Part shown: positions 49,180 through 61,441 of the stretch, in pieces
Layout of the letters: every line of letters starts with the position of its first letter
How positions within the stretch are numbered: the stretch's first letter is position 1
Source: Ailanthus altissimus
Taxonomy: Eukaryota > Streptophyta > Magnoliopsida > Sapindales > Simaroubaceae
DNA length: 64,000 nt
Reading direction: 5' to 3'
NCBI GenBank assembly: GCA_946807835.1
Contig: OX327686.1
Coordinates: 12,958,001-13,022,000, forward strand
Position numbers and translations under genes: made by a program
Notes under the pieces: model-generated
The model's database searches: none
The model's input: the letters and a program-made list of their open reading frames with translations, nothing else
Told to the model about the DNA's origin: nothing

Positions 49180-49815
49180 ATATGGTGCCTTACCGTGTCG
49201 CCATGTGGTAGGCCCACCGCCTCAAGCACGCGCCCTACGGCATGCCACAACGTGCGCCTCACGCTGTGGTGACACACTTGGTGCGTGCTTCTACGGGCCA
49301 GGCGTGTGAATCGTATTCCCGATGCGTGAGACACATGCCGGTGTGCGTCTCATAAAAAAAGGTCTGAATCTACCATTTTTGGTCATTTTTGGTCATTTTT
49401 AAGCTTTTTCAATATTTTACACATATGTTTTACTTATTTTTCACATTACTAATACTATATCTATACATTTCTAATAATTAAATACAAAAACAATTCAAAA
49501 TCATAAAATACAAAATTTAGAAAAAAAAAAACTTACCAATTTTTATCTTTTTATTTTTATTTTTTTTAACTCCACAATAAATTATTTTAACTTCAATCTT
49601 TAAAATATCTTACCTTGTAGTTGATCTATAATTTTTATGAAAAATTTTGGGCAAAAATTAATATATGCCGTAAGGGGGTGGTGATGTTTGAGAGAAAATA
49701 AATTTTAGGGGTAAAAGTAAAGTGGGAATAAAAATTGTGTTTTGGTTAATATAGTTTGAGTGAGCTGAATCCAGTCAAAATAAAAATTTTATTATTTTTT
49801 CAGGTTAAATAAGAA
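49180..49815 (-). repeat. MULE right terminal region with GC-rich patch
   Basis: The GC-rich patch at 49185-49360 carries words such as GCACGCGCCC and GATGCGTGAGAC, like those at 20095-21170. From 49360 outward it is the inverted partner of 21168-21660 (blocks such as AATCTTTAAAATATCTTACC against GATATTTTGAAGATT). It ends about 330 bases before the start codon of the host gene. Confidence 0.65.
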
Positions 49816-50018
49816 AATTTTCTTATTTTCATATATCAGCTCTAAAATAAAGTATTAAGAATTTTTATACTTAAAGGAGTAGAGATTGTTTATGAATTTA
49901 ATAATGTTAAAATATTATGTTTTTTATGTCAGTTATTTTTTATTATTAAACTTGAATAAAAATAAATAATAAAATGAGGAAATTAATAATTTTAAAAAGA
50001 AAATTGACAACAAACATG

Positions 50019-50024
50019 TGGGCC
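50019..50024 (+). promoter_or_regulatory. Possible site II/TCP element upstream of the cupin gene
   Basis: TGGGCC within TGTGGGCCCGC, about 130 bases before the start codon. Such sites are common in plant housekeeping promoters; only the short match supports this. Confidence 0.3.
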
Positions 50025-50150
50025 CGCATTTGAAGTCACGACTGACTGGGTTTCGCGAGTCATACATGAAGAGCTGTGTTGTGGGTTGTCGTTGTAGTCG
50101 GTGACGGGATTGAGTCGTTGAACTTGAACAGTCACAGCAAAAACATAAAG

Positions 50151-52647
50151 ATGGTTACTGCTACAAAAATTGCAGAAAAATTTAACCTAAAGCCACACCC
50201 AGAGGGTGGATTTTACTCGGAAACGTTTAGAGACACTTCTGTTATTCTCTCCAAATCTCAACTTCCCTCCGAATGTAAGTCTTGCCTTTCCCTTTTTTGG
50301 TATATTATTTGAACAGAATTCAATTTTTCGGATCTTGTACGCTGTAAATTCAGCTAAGGGATCTCGTTTACTAATCTGAGTATGCTTTTTTCTTTCTTTT
50401 AGATTTCCTTTTATGGTTAGATCCTCTTATTTTATATTCATTCTTTACGCTGGATCTTTTGAAGTTGGTACTATTATTTATCTGGGAAGCGAATTCATCT
50501 GGGAATTCTTCCAACCAAATAATGCTTATGGCACATATCTGATTTTAGTTTTGAGAAGAGGCTTTGTGCCTGATTTATGTTGTGTGTAGTTTTGAAAAAA
50601 ATTAATAATGCAGCTTTTTATCTTCAAGTTGGCTGATATTTCTTCATAACACGGATTAGAGTATCATTTAAACTTTTTATTGTAGTTCAGATATCTTATA
50701 GATGAAACTTTATGCAGTGAAGTTGGAAAAATTCATACCAATATTTTTTGTTTGGCGACTTGTGTAAAATTGGTGCTCTAAATCAAATCTGTTCCATGAC
50801 ATAAATTTAATGTAGCTTAGAAATTCATTTACTTGGAGCACCATATCGCTATGTCGAAGCTGTCATGTCTATGATTTCAAGCCTTTATACTTGATAAAGA
50901 TGCTTGTATAACTTCTTTTTCTCCCTGAAACTATTGTCTCTCATTGTTATTTATCTCAAATATGAATGTATCTTCTCTTCAGACAAGGTTGATCGTCCTG
51001 TCAGCACATGCATATACTTTCTGCTACCATCTGGTAGCGTCTCACACCTCCATAGAATACCGTGTGCAGAGACCTGGCATTTCTATACGGGAGAACCTAT
51101 TATGGTATGACTCATCCTTGCTTAGCTTTGATATACAGATGCATTTATCGTCCTTCTCAAGCCTGCTTAGATTATTCAATTTGATGGGTAACATCTTACT
51201 TGGAACCGAACTTAGATGGTTAAGGCATCCTATACAAGGGATGTTAAGATTCTTCTCTTCATGTAGTTTAGCTGATAAGAAAATTCATTTGATGGTATAT
51301 ATATTTTTGTGCTTCATTTTTCAAATAGTCAGCGACTGGAGCCCAGAGAAATATGTTCCATGGTTTGAACCTATACTTGTATCTGGTTAGTAAACTACAG
51401 TTATACTGACAGAGTGTTCAACTAACCTAGTGAATCCTAAAATGTACTTTCTGATTGATTACTTTGCATTTGTGTTTTAGCTCTGGTGCCGAATCCTCAA
51501 TCATGTTTTACAGGCCATCTTTATATAACCTTTCTACAGTGAATGTTATCTCCTTCAGAAGCTCTTTAATACATTCTCACTTCTATTAAAATCAACTCAA
51601 CTAAGCCTCACCTTGAACTACTTGGAGTTTATGAATACTTTTCGTCCATCACGTTTTCAAAGGAAAAGAGCTCGTGTTCCCTGAAATGTTATATCCATTA
51701 TGTTTTCTTTCTGCTCCAATCATTTTCATTTTAACCACCTGTCATCCTTGTACCACCTGAACTACATTTTGCCTTACCTGTGGATTGATTGATCAGCTCA
51801 TAACACTATTTTGCTGGTAGAGAATAAATTTTCTGTGTTAATTTCACAGGGTGAGTTTCTTTCTTGCATATCCAAATCTTTTGGTCTTGGAACTGGTCAT
51901 ACAAAAGAGAAGACACTTCAGTCAGGCAGTGAGGCATAATCACGATTAGTGTTCATTATGCGGGTTTCCTTGATATGTTGGTTTTGGAAATGCATTATTA
52001 TTTCAGAAAAACTCACAGGCACCTTCCTCAAAAAACAAATATAGAAATAATAGTTTTGTTCAGCATGGTTTTGTTTTTTCTTTTCTACCAAGTACCAGTG
52101 ATTAGTTATCCTTGAAATTGATATTTATCCAAGATCATGAGCGCAGATGAAGAACCTAATACATTGATCACATTCTTTGCTTGCATCAATTTTTGCTAAC
52201 AAAGTATGACCTGAAATAACCTTTTAAGAGAAGAGATTCTTCAATCTCAAGATCTCTCTTACTGCTGCCAGTTTTGCTGTATATTTAATCATTTTTTACG
52301 TGACATAACCTATTCTCTTGCAGATATTTGAACTGAATGCCGAAGATGGGAAAATTAAATTGACATGTCTTGGTAATGATCTTGAAAGCAATCAGCAACC
52401 ACAGTACACAGTGCCTCCAAATGTGTGGTTTGGTTCCTTTCCAACCAAGGACTTTCACATTTCACCGGATGGGGCTGTGAGCAAAAGCAATCTAAGGGAT
52501 GCTGAGAGCCACTACTCCCTTGTGGGATGCACTTGTGCCCCTGCTTTTCAGTTTGAGGACTTTGAGCTGGCAAAACGCTCTGAGCTCATTTCACGCTTTC
52601 CCAATCAGGAGCCTCTCATCTCTTTGCTCACCTTTCCTGAGTCATGA
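50151..52647 (+). CDS. DUF985 (Cupin_5) family RmlC-like cupin protein, 3 exons
   Basis: The one apparently intact host gene. Exons: 50151-50274, 50983-51104, 52324-52647; introns start GTAAGT and GTATGA and end CAG. The joined frame gives 189 residues without stops. Exon 1 has FNLKPHPEGGFYSETFRD; exon 2 begins inside a Tyr codon and carries the cupin metal-binding-like motif H63-L-H65 with E71 and G78; exon 3 has YTVPPNVWFGSFP and the C-terminal HYSLVGCTCAPAFQFEDF. Length suits the family. The biochemical role of plant members is not established. The start is the first in-frame ATG before the conserved block. It is bounded upstream by the MULE end and downstream by a Gypsy element. Confidence 0.93.
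50275..50982 (+). other. Intron 1 of the cupin gene
   Basis: 708 bases, T-rich, phase 1, with a pyrimidine-rich tract before the acceptor (TCTTCTCTTCAG). No inserted element recognised. Confidence 0.9.
51105..52323 (+). other. Intron 2 of the cupin gene
   Basis: 1219 bases, phase 0, donor GTATGA, acceptor TCTTGCAG. No gene or repeat recognised inside. Confidence 0.88.
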
Positions 52648-53634
52648 GAAGCCTGTGTTACAGTGGTCTGGGAGTTGCAGACTTGTAATGTGTTAATCTT
52701 CTATATGTCATCTGTCGTGAGTGTGTTGAGGACCATTTAAATAACATGCACAGAAAGTGACCTTGGATCGCAAGCAAATCAGATTGTCTGCTACAGTTGG
52801 GCAAAAATCTTCAGTTTTACTTGGAATGATAGTTTCAGATTCTAGTCTAAAAGACCGTGAGTTTTCAGATTCTTTATTGTCATTTGGCAAATGAAACCTG
52901 CTTTAACGGTTGGAATTTTTTTAATTTGGATAGTATCCGATGCACTTATCTATAAAATAAGAAAAGTGATACTGCAGTAATGAACAATTGAATATAGTAC
53001 TTAATCCAGTAAAAAGGAATTTCTCAATTTCTAGTTCCAAAAGTTATTTTCAGAGGAATTTCTTAATCCAGTGCTTTACGTAATCCAGCAAAAATTGGTT
53101 CTCCACCTGAAACTTAACAACAGATGATAAAGATTCCTTCCTCTAAAGATGTTTGGCAAAAATTGGATGAGAAAAATCTACTTGTATTTGGTTGAAAAGA
53201 ATTTTCCTTTTTTAATCTGGTTCCACTTCTCACCTTATCAAGTTGTTTACCAGCCTGGACATGGCTTTTGTTACTTGATGGCCACTCTCTGAGAAGGATC
53301 CAAGATACAAGTAACAAGGAGACTGTTAATTTTGTGGCGTACGTGAGAAGGAAATATGCAAAGGCCATAGAGAAAGCGTACGTGAACAGGAGTCGGGGAT
53401 GTAACCTAAGTGAAACGTTCAAAGAGGAAGTGGCCATGCTACGTGCAAATGAAAGTGGATAAGTCGGGCATAACTTCTTCAATGTGTACCACTTCTTTTA
53501 TTTTTCTCGTAAACGTGTAAGCATTCCTACATTCAACATGTAATTAGAAAACAGGATAGTTGCAACCGTTGGTTGGTACGATTCTCACCTTAAAAGAATT
53601 ACAATTATATTAAACTCTGATTGTGACTTATAAA
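52648..53634. other. Cupin gene 3' flank and probable LTR of the following Gypsy element
   Basis: The first approximately 250 bases are likely 3' untranslated sequence. The rest ends at a primer-binding site (53635), so at least the last few hundred bases are probably the 5' LTR of the Gypsy element, but no partner LTR is in the window to fix its start. A plus frame at 53268-53462 (VAYVRRKYAKAIEKAY) and a hydrophobic minus frame at 53114-53482 match nothing I know. Confidence 0.4.
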
Positions 53635-53646
53635 TTGATATCAGAG
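53635..53646 (+). promoter_or_regulatory. Primer-binding site, initiator-Met tRNA type
   Basis: TTGATATCAGAG is close to TTGGTATCAGAG, the usual primer site of plant Gypsy chromoviruses and Copia elements. Confidence 0.65.
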
Positions 53647-56128
53647 AGTAGTTACCAGTCAACTAACAAAGAAAGAATCAAAAGCTTGGAAGCCAAATTT
53701 GGCATTCTCCAAGAACGCGTAAATAGAGTGGAAACGACTGTGAACAAGTTGACTGAATTATTGCTCTCCAATAAATCGGGTCAAGCAAGGAGGAAGATCA
53801 AAGTGGCCAGACTAGCAGCAACAAGGAAGAAATCAGGGAAGGATCAGAAGGGAGCAGACCCATGCCCCCTTCTAGAATTACCAAACTGCAGTTTCCTAAG
53901 TATTCTGGGGATGACCCCTCCAAATAGTTCAATCGCGTCAATCAATTTTTTGAGTAGCAAGGAACGGTTAAGGAACAGAAGGTGAGTTTAGCATCATTTC
54001 ATTTTGAAGGGGAGGCTAACCAATGGTGGCAATGGCTGCAACGAACCTATAGTGAAGAAGGGAAAATGGTAACATGGACAGAATTTTCAGAAGAATTATG
54101 GGCAAGATTCGACCCCAATGAATGTGAAGACTTCATGAGGCATTATCAAGGGTAAGGCAAGTGGGATCACTCTGGGACTACCGGAAGGAGTTCGAGAAAC
54201 TGGGAAATAGGGTCCGAGGGTGGACGCAAAAGGCGCTCGTAGGGACGTCCATAGGGGGAACTCAAGCCCGAAATTACGGATGGCATCCGCATGTTCCGCC
54301 CGAAAACCCTGAAAGAAGCAACGAGCCTCGATCGAATGAGGGACGAACAAGTTGTGCATCAAAGAAAAAGACCCTGGCCACCATTCACACGCACCGTGAT
54401 CGAACCACCCACATCACACAAAACCAACCCACCAAACTCAGCAAAAAGATGTCATGGGAGGAGATGCAAAGGAGGCGAGCCCAAGGGCTGTGTTTCAACT
54501 GTGAGGAGAGATTTACGGCAGGCCAAAAATGCCGCGGACCACAGCTATTGATACTGGAAAAGGCTCAAGAGATAGACGAAGAAGATGAAGGAGCAGCAGC
54601 CATTTTAACTGAATTTCAAGAGACACACGACTAGAACGAACCCGAAATCTCCCTTCATGTACTTACGGGGTGGTCTACGCCCAGAACTATGAGATTAACG
54701 GGCCGAATCAAACATATGGAAGTTGACGTCCTCATCGACAGTGGATCGACCCATAATTTCATCAGCAACAGGTTGGCAAATCAGCTGCAGCTTCCGGTAA
54801 TCCCAACCAAGCCCTTTGTGGTAAAAGTGGCATACGAAAACCCATTGAAGTGTCAAGGCAGATTCGAGGATGTGAAAATATTGCTCCAAGGAATTCCTTT
54901 TTCATTGACCATCTATTCTTTACCTCTAACAGGATTGGTTATGGTCCTAGGAGTGCAATGGCTTGAGCAACTGGGGACGGTAAAGTGTAACTGGGAGAAG
55001 CTGACCATGGAGTTCCAGTGGATGAATCAGCCTCGACAACTTCAAGGGACAGTGGAACCATATGTTCGAATGGTCACTCTAAAGGCCATGGTAAGGGAAC
55101 TTCGACAAACCAGTACCTTAGTAGCCATTTGTGAGCAGCCACCAAAGGGAAAATCTCCTATATGCCAACCTGAGATGGAAGAATTACTAGAGCTCTTCGC
55201 TGACCTCTTTCAAGAGCCGAACCAACTACCTCCTAAAAGGGAAATAGACCACAAAATCCTGCTTAAGGAAGGAATAGAACTAGTCAACGTTAGGCCCTAC
55301 AGGTATGCATACTTTCAGAAGGCTGAAATTGAAAAACAAGTGCAAGAGATGCTGCAATCGGGGCTTATCCGACCTAATACTAGTCCTTTCTCATCCCTGA
55401 TTCTATTGGTAAAGAAAAAAGATGGAACTTGGTTTTTTTGTACAGATTACAGAGTCCTCAACTTTGTCACCATTAAAGACCCTTTCTCTATCCCTACCAT
55501 TGACGACATGTTAGATGAGCTATACAAAGCCACTTATTTTACCAAATTAAAACTTAAAGCATGAGTACACCGCTAGATGTCCATAAGACTGCCTTTTCGT
55601 ACTTATAATGGCCAATACGAGTACTTAGTCATACTATTTGGGCTTTGTAAAGCCTCATCCACATTCCAAGCTATCAAGAACTCTATTTTTTGACCTCACT
55701 TAGTAAATTCATATTAGGTTTTTTTTTTGGGTGACATCTTGGTATAGCCATGCATCTTAAACATGTTAGACAAACTTTAGAAGTACTAAGGCATTACCAG
55801 TTTTTCATCAAATTCAATAAATGTGAATTTGGTAGATAAAAATGGAGTACTTAGGTTACATTATCACTCATTTCCCCTATAAGGAGTATAGGTGGATCAA
55901 AACAAGATCAAGGCAATGATTGATTGCCAAAGCCTGCTAACATTTTTGAATTGCGTGGGGTTTTAAGCCTTACAAGATGTTACATAAAATTTGTCTGTAA
56001 TTATTGACTTATGGCTCGGCCATCGACCAATTTGTTAAAAAAAAAAAAGATAGTTTGGATGGCATTTTGAAGTCAAAATTGCACTCCAAGATCTCAAGAG
56101 TGCCATGACCATTATATTAGGAAACTTT
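53647..56128 (+). pseudogene. Ty3/Gypsy (chromovirus-like) gag-protease-RT relic, 3' truncated
   Basis: Order gag, protease, RT. Gag: coiled start (53660-53780), then in a shifted frame KLQFPKYSGDDPSK, FHFEGEANQWWQWLQRTY and a broken middle, RMFRPKTLKEATSL, and a zinc knuckle region RAQGLCFNCEERFTAGQKC. The protease opens at 54689: VDVLIDSGSTHNFI with the active-site DSG, then VLGVQWLEQLG. RT: REIDHKILLKEG, YRYAYFQKAEIEKQVQEML, SPFSSLILLVKKKDGTW, with the piece 54689-55564 open for 291 codons. After 55564 the frame breaks; the catalytic region reads FFLGDILV, having lost one aspartate. It stops in the RNase H connection (LTNLLKKKK) where the Copia LTR begins at 56129. Confidence 0.9.
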
Positions 56129-58253
56129 TGTATGCGGGTGTATACATGTACAATATTTTTCATTATATAAAATACGTATCTCATATATATTTAAAGCAGC
56201 GAAATAATTAAAAAAATATAATAAATAATATATTAACCATATTAATATATTTGAAAGATTGAAAAATTATCGAAATATGTAATATTTTACACGTGTATTC
56301 TATAAGTCTACCTAGAGACCAACCCGTTGATAGTTTTAATCACTAACTCAGTAGACTTGATAAGTTAGAACAACAGCTCCAAATTCAATACTTGAATTAA
56401 CATTTAAACCTTTTAAATTTATTTTTACCTTGATCAACTCTTTAATTAATAAAATAATTTTTTATATTATTGTAACTGGTAACCAATAATAAAGATGAGT
56501 TATAGACTAATTTCAATACTTTAAACTATTTCACAAGAGATCAAATCTCTTTTTTTTCAACTATTTAGCCGGCTACCATTTTGAAACAAAAGCAACAATT
56601 GCTTTTTATTTCAAAACATCAAAAGAAAAAAAAACAAAAACAATTCTCAATTACTTCACACGTTCACACACTTAACATCTCAATATATATATATATATTA
56701 AACACAAATAAAAAAATATTACAATACTAAACTTGGCCAACAAGTTTAAAATATAATATTATTATATAAAATAATAATATAAAAAATATATATGCTTTAC
56801 AATTAAGCATAAATATAATATAATAATATAGAATAATGAGATATTTTGATTATTTAATAATTAAATAATCGAATTTGCCCCTCATAAATAATTACTAAGT
56901 TTACCACCTAACAGATCCCATTATATCTATATTTCTATAAACTCAACCGAAAGTCCACAATACGCCACGCGTCATGATGTAATTAGTAAATAATAATTGT
57001 TAATTAATTATTATATATAACACTTAAATACGGATACATACTCATTCTCCTAATAGTACTGGATATTACTGGACTAAACAATTCACTTCGGCACGCTGCT
57101 CTAGTGCTCAAAGAGTACACTCTATATCGCGGGACTCCTTAGGTCTACACCCGATTCGTCAAATGGAACTATTCCATGAGTCCGTGAACATTGCCCCACA
57201 CATACGTCACAAAAATACAAATCAGCTCATCGACCATCCAAGCTGAAGTCACAATGCATACGTATAATCCTTCCGTCATGATATCCTGGATGAACGAAGA
57301 TATAGATTATCACCGTCAAATCTCTATGTGCTTATTTATATCATATCCCTAGACTTGTATCTCACTAAACAATATGCACAAACTCTTTTGTCATATTGTT
57401 CCACCCTAGCGAAAACTCTTTTCCGAGATAAATGCTTGTGGCCATAAGATTTTTTAAGATATAATCTCGAAGAATTTGGATATCTAACTCCATATGAAAG
57501 TTGACGGATCCCATATTTATACACACCAGACTCCATAAGCATCGAACCATACCTAGTGACACCTAGCGGTCACACCATGAAAGGTTTGTGACATGCGTGG
57601 AACCAAAGTATAGTGAATCACTTACAAGTCCACTGTGGCACTCAGGTCAAATGACCACGTATACTACTCAACTCGAGAAGACCTTCCATTGACGGCTTAT
57701 GTAGGGTATCTATCAGACGTCCTCGTGAGTCCATCCTATATCTAGTCCTAACTGAATACCCATATATCAATACGAGCTCCAAGCTCACGGTCGGTAAGGA
57801 ACAACCATTTATACCCTATAGGTACGACATATGCTGATCTATATAAAGGTATCTACCGACATACTCGCATCGGTAGAAATAGGTTAGGGACAATATTTGA
57901 GAATATACTTGTGCAACTGATATTTTCTATCACCTGATTATAACTTTTTCAACTATGTAGTTACTAGTATATTCTCAGTTCTATGTCTCATTACAAATAA
58001 GGCTCCAACTCTTGGATCTTCGCTAAGTATTATAACCAGCTAACTATTAGTTGTGCTAATACTTAGTATTTATATCTCTCAGTGTGGCTAACTATGAGCC
58101 CTAATCTAAACTCCTTCAGATCATACAATATCTGTAATGTTACATTGTATAGTACCATATAAATAGGCATTAGCGATTTAATGGGAATGGACACTTTTAT
58201 GAATAATAAATATATGTACATTCAAGGATGGCACGTAAGCACCAACCCTAACA
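56129..58253 (-). repeat. Copia family 2, minus-strand 3' LTR
   Basis: 2125 bases. On the minus strand it starts TGTTAGGGTTGGTGCTTACGTGCC right after the purine tract AAGTGGGAGAT and ends ACACCCGCATACA. Homologous to 9505, 12847 and 17920 and better preserved than they are. Frames at 57336-57562 are not genes. Confidence 0.9.
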
Positions 58254-60095
58254 ATCTCCCACTTGCTCTTGTGTAATTCCTAATGGTATCTCATACATAT
58301 TGACTCTACGTGTTTCATAAACACTTTTAGAGTCATGGCCTTAGAAAGTAGATCTGTTCAATTATTTATAGAACACTTCTACAAATACACATCTCTCTTG
58401 GCCAAGATTCCTCTAGTCATGTGAGACTTCTTTCAACATAGTTAGAGTACTGGTCTATTCTTGGCTTATCGGCCTATACAACGACCTAGTTTTTTCACAA
58501 AAGTATAGGATAGGATCCATCTGTCTTAAAACTCTTCCAAGCCCAGCGCCAAATCTATGAATCCATACCACTTTCTTTGTTGTTTTTAAAACGAATTAGT
58601 AGTGAATCCCAGTTTGGTAATAGTTTAACTCACTTAGTACTAATGAGAATGAGCACATACCCAGATGTAAACTCTCTATCATCTAGGTTAAAGTAGAAGT
58701 TTGATTCTATGCATTTTCTTATTTGTAAGTCACTTTCTCCATATATGATAAACTTATCCTTTATACCCTCGAGGTACCTCAGGATATGTTTGACTAACAT
58801 CAAATGGAGATCACCTGAATTAGACTAGTATCGGCTCATAACTCTTACAGCCATACTGACATCAGGTCTCAAATACATCATAGCATACATCAAGATCTCA
58901 AGAGCTAATGTATCTAGTGCGTCAGACACTCTAACTCTCTCATTTTCCATCTAAAGAGACACTCTCCTTGAAAGATGAACACAATGTCCAAAAGATATAT
59001 TAACTATCTCACAGTTAACAAAAACTATCTCATTATCCTAACTCTATCTCTATAAAGCTTTATACCAGTATAAATGAAGCCTCTCCCAAATCCTTTATGG
59101 AGATATTCTTACGAGTTATTCTTGACCGACTATAACATACCAACATTATTTCCAATAACCAGTATGTCATCAATATAGAGCATCAAGAAAACTATCATGC
59201 TCCTATTGACCTTTCATATATACAAGCTTTCTCCTAATTTTTAATGAAATCATACTTTCTGATTACCTCATCAAAATGATGATTCCAGCTTCGGGAGGCT
59301 TGTTTAAGCCCATAAATGGGCTTCTTCAACCTGCAAACTAGACTAAAAGCCTAGTTGGACGTAAAATCTTTAGACTGTTCCATGAATATCTCTTACTCGA
59401 GGTATCCATACAGGAATGCCATCTTTACATCCATCTGATATACCTAAAAGTTATAATATACTTCAAGAGCCAATAAAATTCACTTTAGCATCAATACTAG
59501 TCCAAAAATTTCCTAATAGTTGATCTCAAATCATTGAGGATTACCTTTCTAGAATAAATATATGACCTAGAAGGTCTCTACCTTCTATCTGGCTCTCACT
59601 ACCTCTTGTAAATTCTTTATAACTAATGGGAACAATTCTCACGGGTAGCTTAACCAAGTCTCAAACTTGATTCTAATACATAGAGTTAATTTTTATTTTC
59701 ATGGTTTCTTGCCGTTTCCTGAATTAATATCTAACATCATCTCCTAATAGGTCAAATGATTATTTCCTTCTATTAGAAAAATTCCAAGTTCACATTCGGG
59801 CATCTAACATACCAAATATGTGACTTAGACATTGTTTTCGACTCACTTAGGGAGTGTGCTAAAAGGCCACTGCTTAATTGAGCCTGAGTTCCCATCCTTA
59901 GTTCATTGATTTCTAGATTGACTTCACCAAGTTCAATCTTTTTATGATCGCCACGGTCCATGAGAAACTTTTCCTCTGGGATGGTAGTATACAGAGGAAA
60001 CACACTTCACTTCTCTAAATCATAGAACTGATGTCTTATTGAATTCATAGGATACTCAATAAACCTATACTTGTACACCTTGAGTGCTAGTTTAT
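58254..60095 (-). pseudogene. Copia family 2 pol relic (connection, RT, RNase H), minus strand
   Basis: Read from 60095 downward: the integrase-RT connection (open piece 60003-59773 with a TTIPEEKFL block), RT pieces (about 59650-58700) including MLYIDDILVIGN with YIDD at 59166-59177, and RNase H remains ending in the purine tract. The 5' half of the element is absent because the Gypsy element B begins at 60096. Many stops. Confidence 0.85.
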
Positions 60096-61441
60096 TGATT
60101 GGTGTGCTATAATAGCTAAGCGCAAGTGTACGCTATCGTATCAAGTAATATAGGATTTTAAGTCCAGATATCGATCCCACAGGGACTATGCAATCTAATT
60201 CTATAAATCAAGTACTAAAATTATACCTACTTAACTTTTATTCAAAAAACTAAAATCTAAAATTTATTTAACTAATCTAATTATCTCAATTAATTAAACA
60301 AAAGCAAAGAGTAGAATTGATAAATAAAGATAATCTAGGGTTTTGACTCGTCTCCTAATATTTCATTGGACTCATTAACCACTTAGTTAATCCCTTAATA
60401 CTAATTGATTGGCTTAGACACTAATCTCATCACAAGCCTCTGTCGATGGTCAAGTAACTATATTACGCATTCTAACAATCACCTATATGTCTATGGTAAT
60501 CAAATCAGAATGTAATTCGTTAAGATCAAGTCTAAATTAGATCATACATGCCGCCTAGGTATATGTCTATCCTAGATGGAACTCATAGTTATTACCCTAT
60601 GATCATACATCATACTATCATAGGCTAAACACATGAATCCCTCTGTCGAGTTCATCATAGTTCCTCAATCATTCAAAATATTGATCAGGTATAATGAAAG
60701 CATTAAACACAAGATAGAATGAATCAATTAAATTTATTAAGTTCATAAACTAAAATTTAACACAATCCAAATCCATACTAGGTTCACATAGTCTAACCCT
60801 AGATGAACAAATTAACCCATCAAAAGTATCAAACTAATTTATAAAGATCAATAAGAAAAAGAATATAATGATAAAGAAGAGAAGAAAAACTAATCAAAGT
60901 GACTCCTTGATGTGCTTCTCCCTCAATCTTGATTTGAAGCTTGAATCTTGATCTTGGTTCTTCAATGTTTGGCTTTGATATTTGATTTTATGTTGTGAAT
61001 TCTCTCTAAATGTTCGCCTATTTTCTCTATTTTTCTCCCTTTTTTCTCTTTTCCTTCTTAGGATTTTTGGCTTTCTATTTATAAGTTTTTATCTTCAAAA
61101 TACTGTTCACGAGTTACTGTAGCAAAACAATGTTCACGAGTTACCATTCACTATGGTACTATTCCCCACCACGAGCACCGTGCCGCTCAGCTACTGACCT
61201 GGGCGCCGCGGCGCTCGGTCGCTGGGCGCTGCGACGCCCAGTAATGGTGCCTCTTTCGTATTTTAAGCGTAACTTCTTCGTTTAACGTCTGATTCACCTC
61301 CCGTTTATTCCTATGCATTAAATTTTTCATTGTGCATGTATTTATGATCAAAAGCCACAATTATCTAGCCAAATAGTTATGATTTGGAGCAAAATATAAA
61401 AATTGGGTACAAATTATACTAGTACTTTTACGTCCCTATCA
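60096..61441 (-). repeat. Element B 3' LTR
   Basis: 1346 bases, minus strand from TGATAGGGACGTAAAAG to CACACCAATCA. The last approximately 100 bases resemble element A LTRs (CGATAGCGTACACTTGCGCTTA). A GC-rich zone (61155-61250) holds GCGCCGCGGCGCTC-like words. Only one LTR is in the window, so the pairing is inferred. Confidence 0.85.

Larger units (their letters stand above)
21168..49815. mobile_element. Large MULE (transposase plus DUF1985/Ulp1 type), split by nested insertions
   Basis: Three observations join these parts into one element. Ends at 21168-21731 and about 49280-49815 are inverted homologues. A plus-strand Mutator-type transposase relic lies inside the left end, and a minus-strand DUF1985/Ulp1 gene inside the right end. 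The gene is interrupted by an Athila element with exact target duplication. Removing the 9.1-kb and 12.3-kb Gypsy elements and the LTR fragment at 21732 leaves about 6.3 kb, a plausible size for an Ulp1-bearing (Kaonashi-type) MULE. Outer ends are approximate, and no 9-bp target duplication was found. Confidence 0.65.

Noticed and set aside
53114..53482. 122-codon minus-strand hydrophobic frame
   Set aside because: No recognisable family; it overlaps a plus-strand frame and a probable LTR. Not called as a gene.
57336..57562. Minus-strand frames of 68 and 65 codons
   Set aside because: Inside a Copia LTR, with no conserved counterpart in the other family copies.
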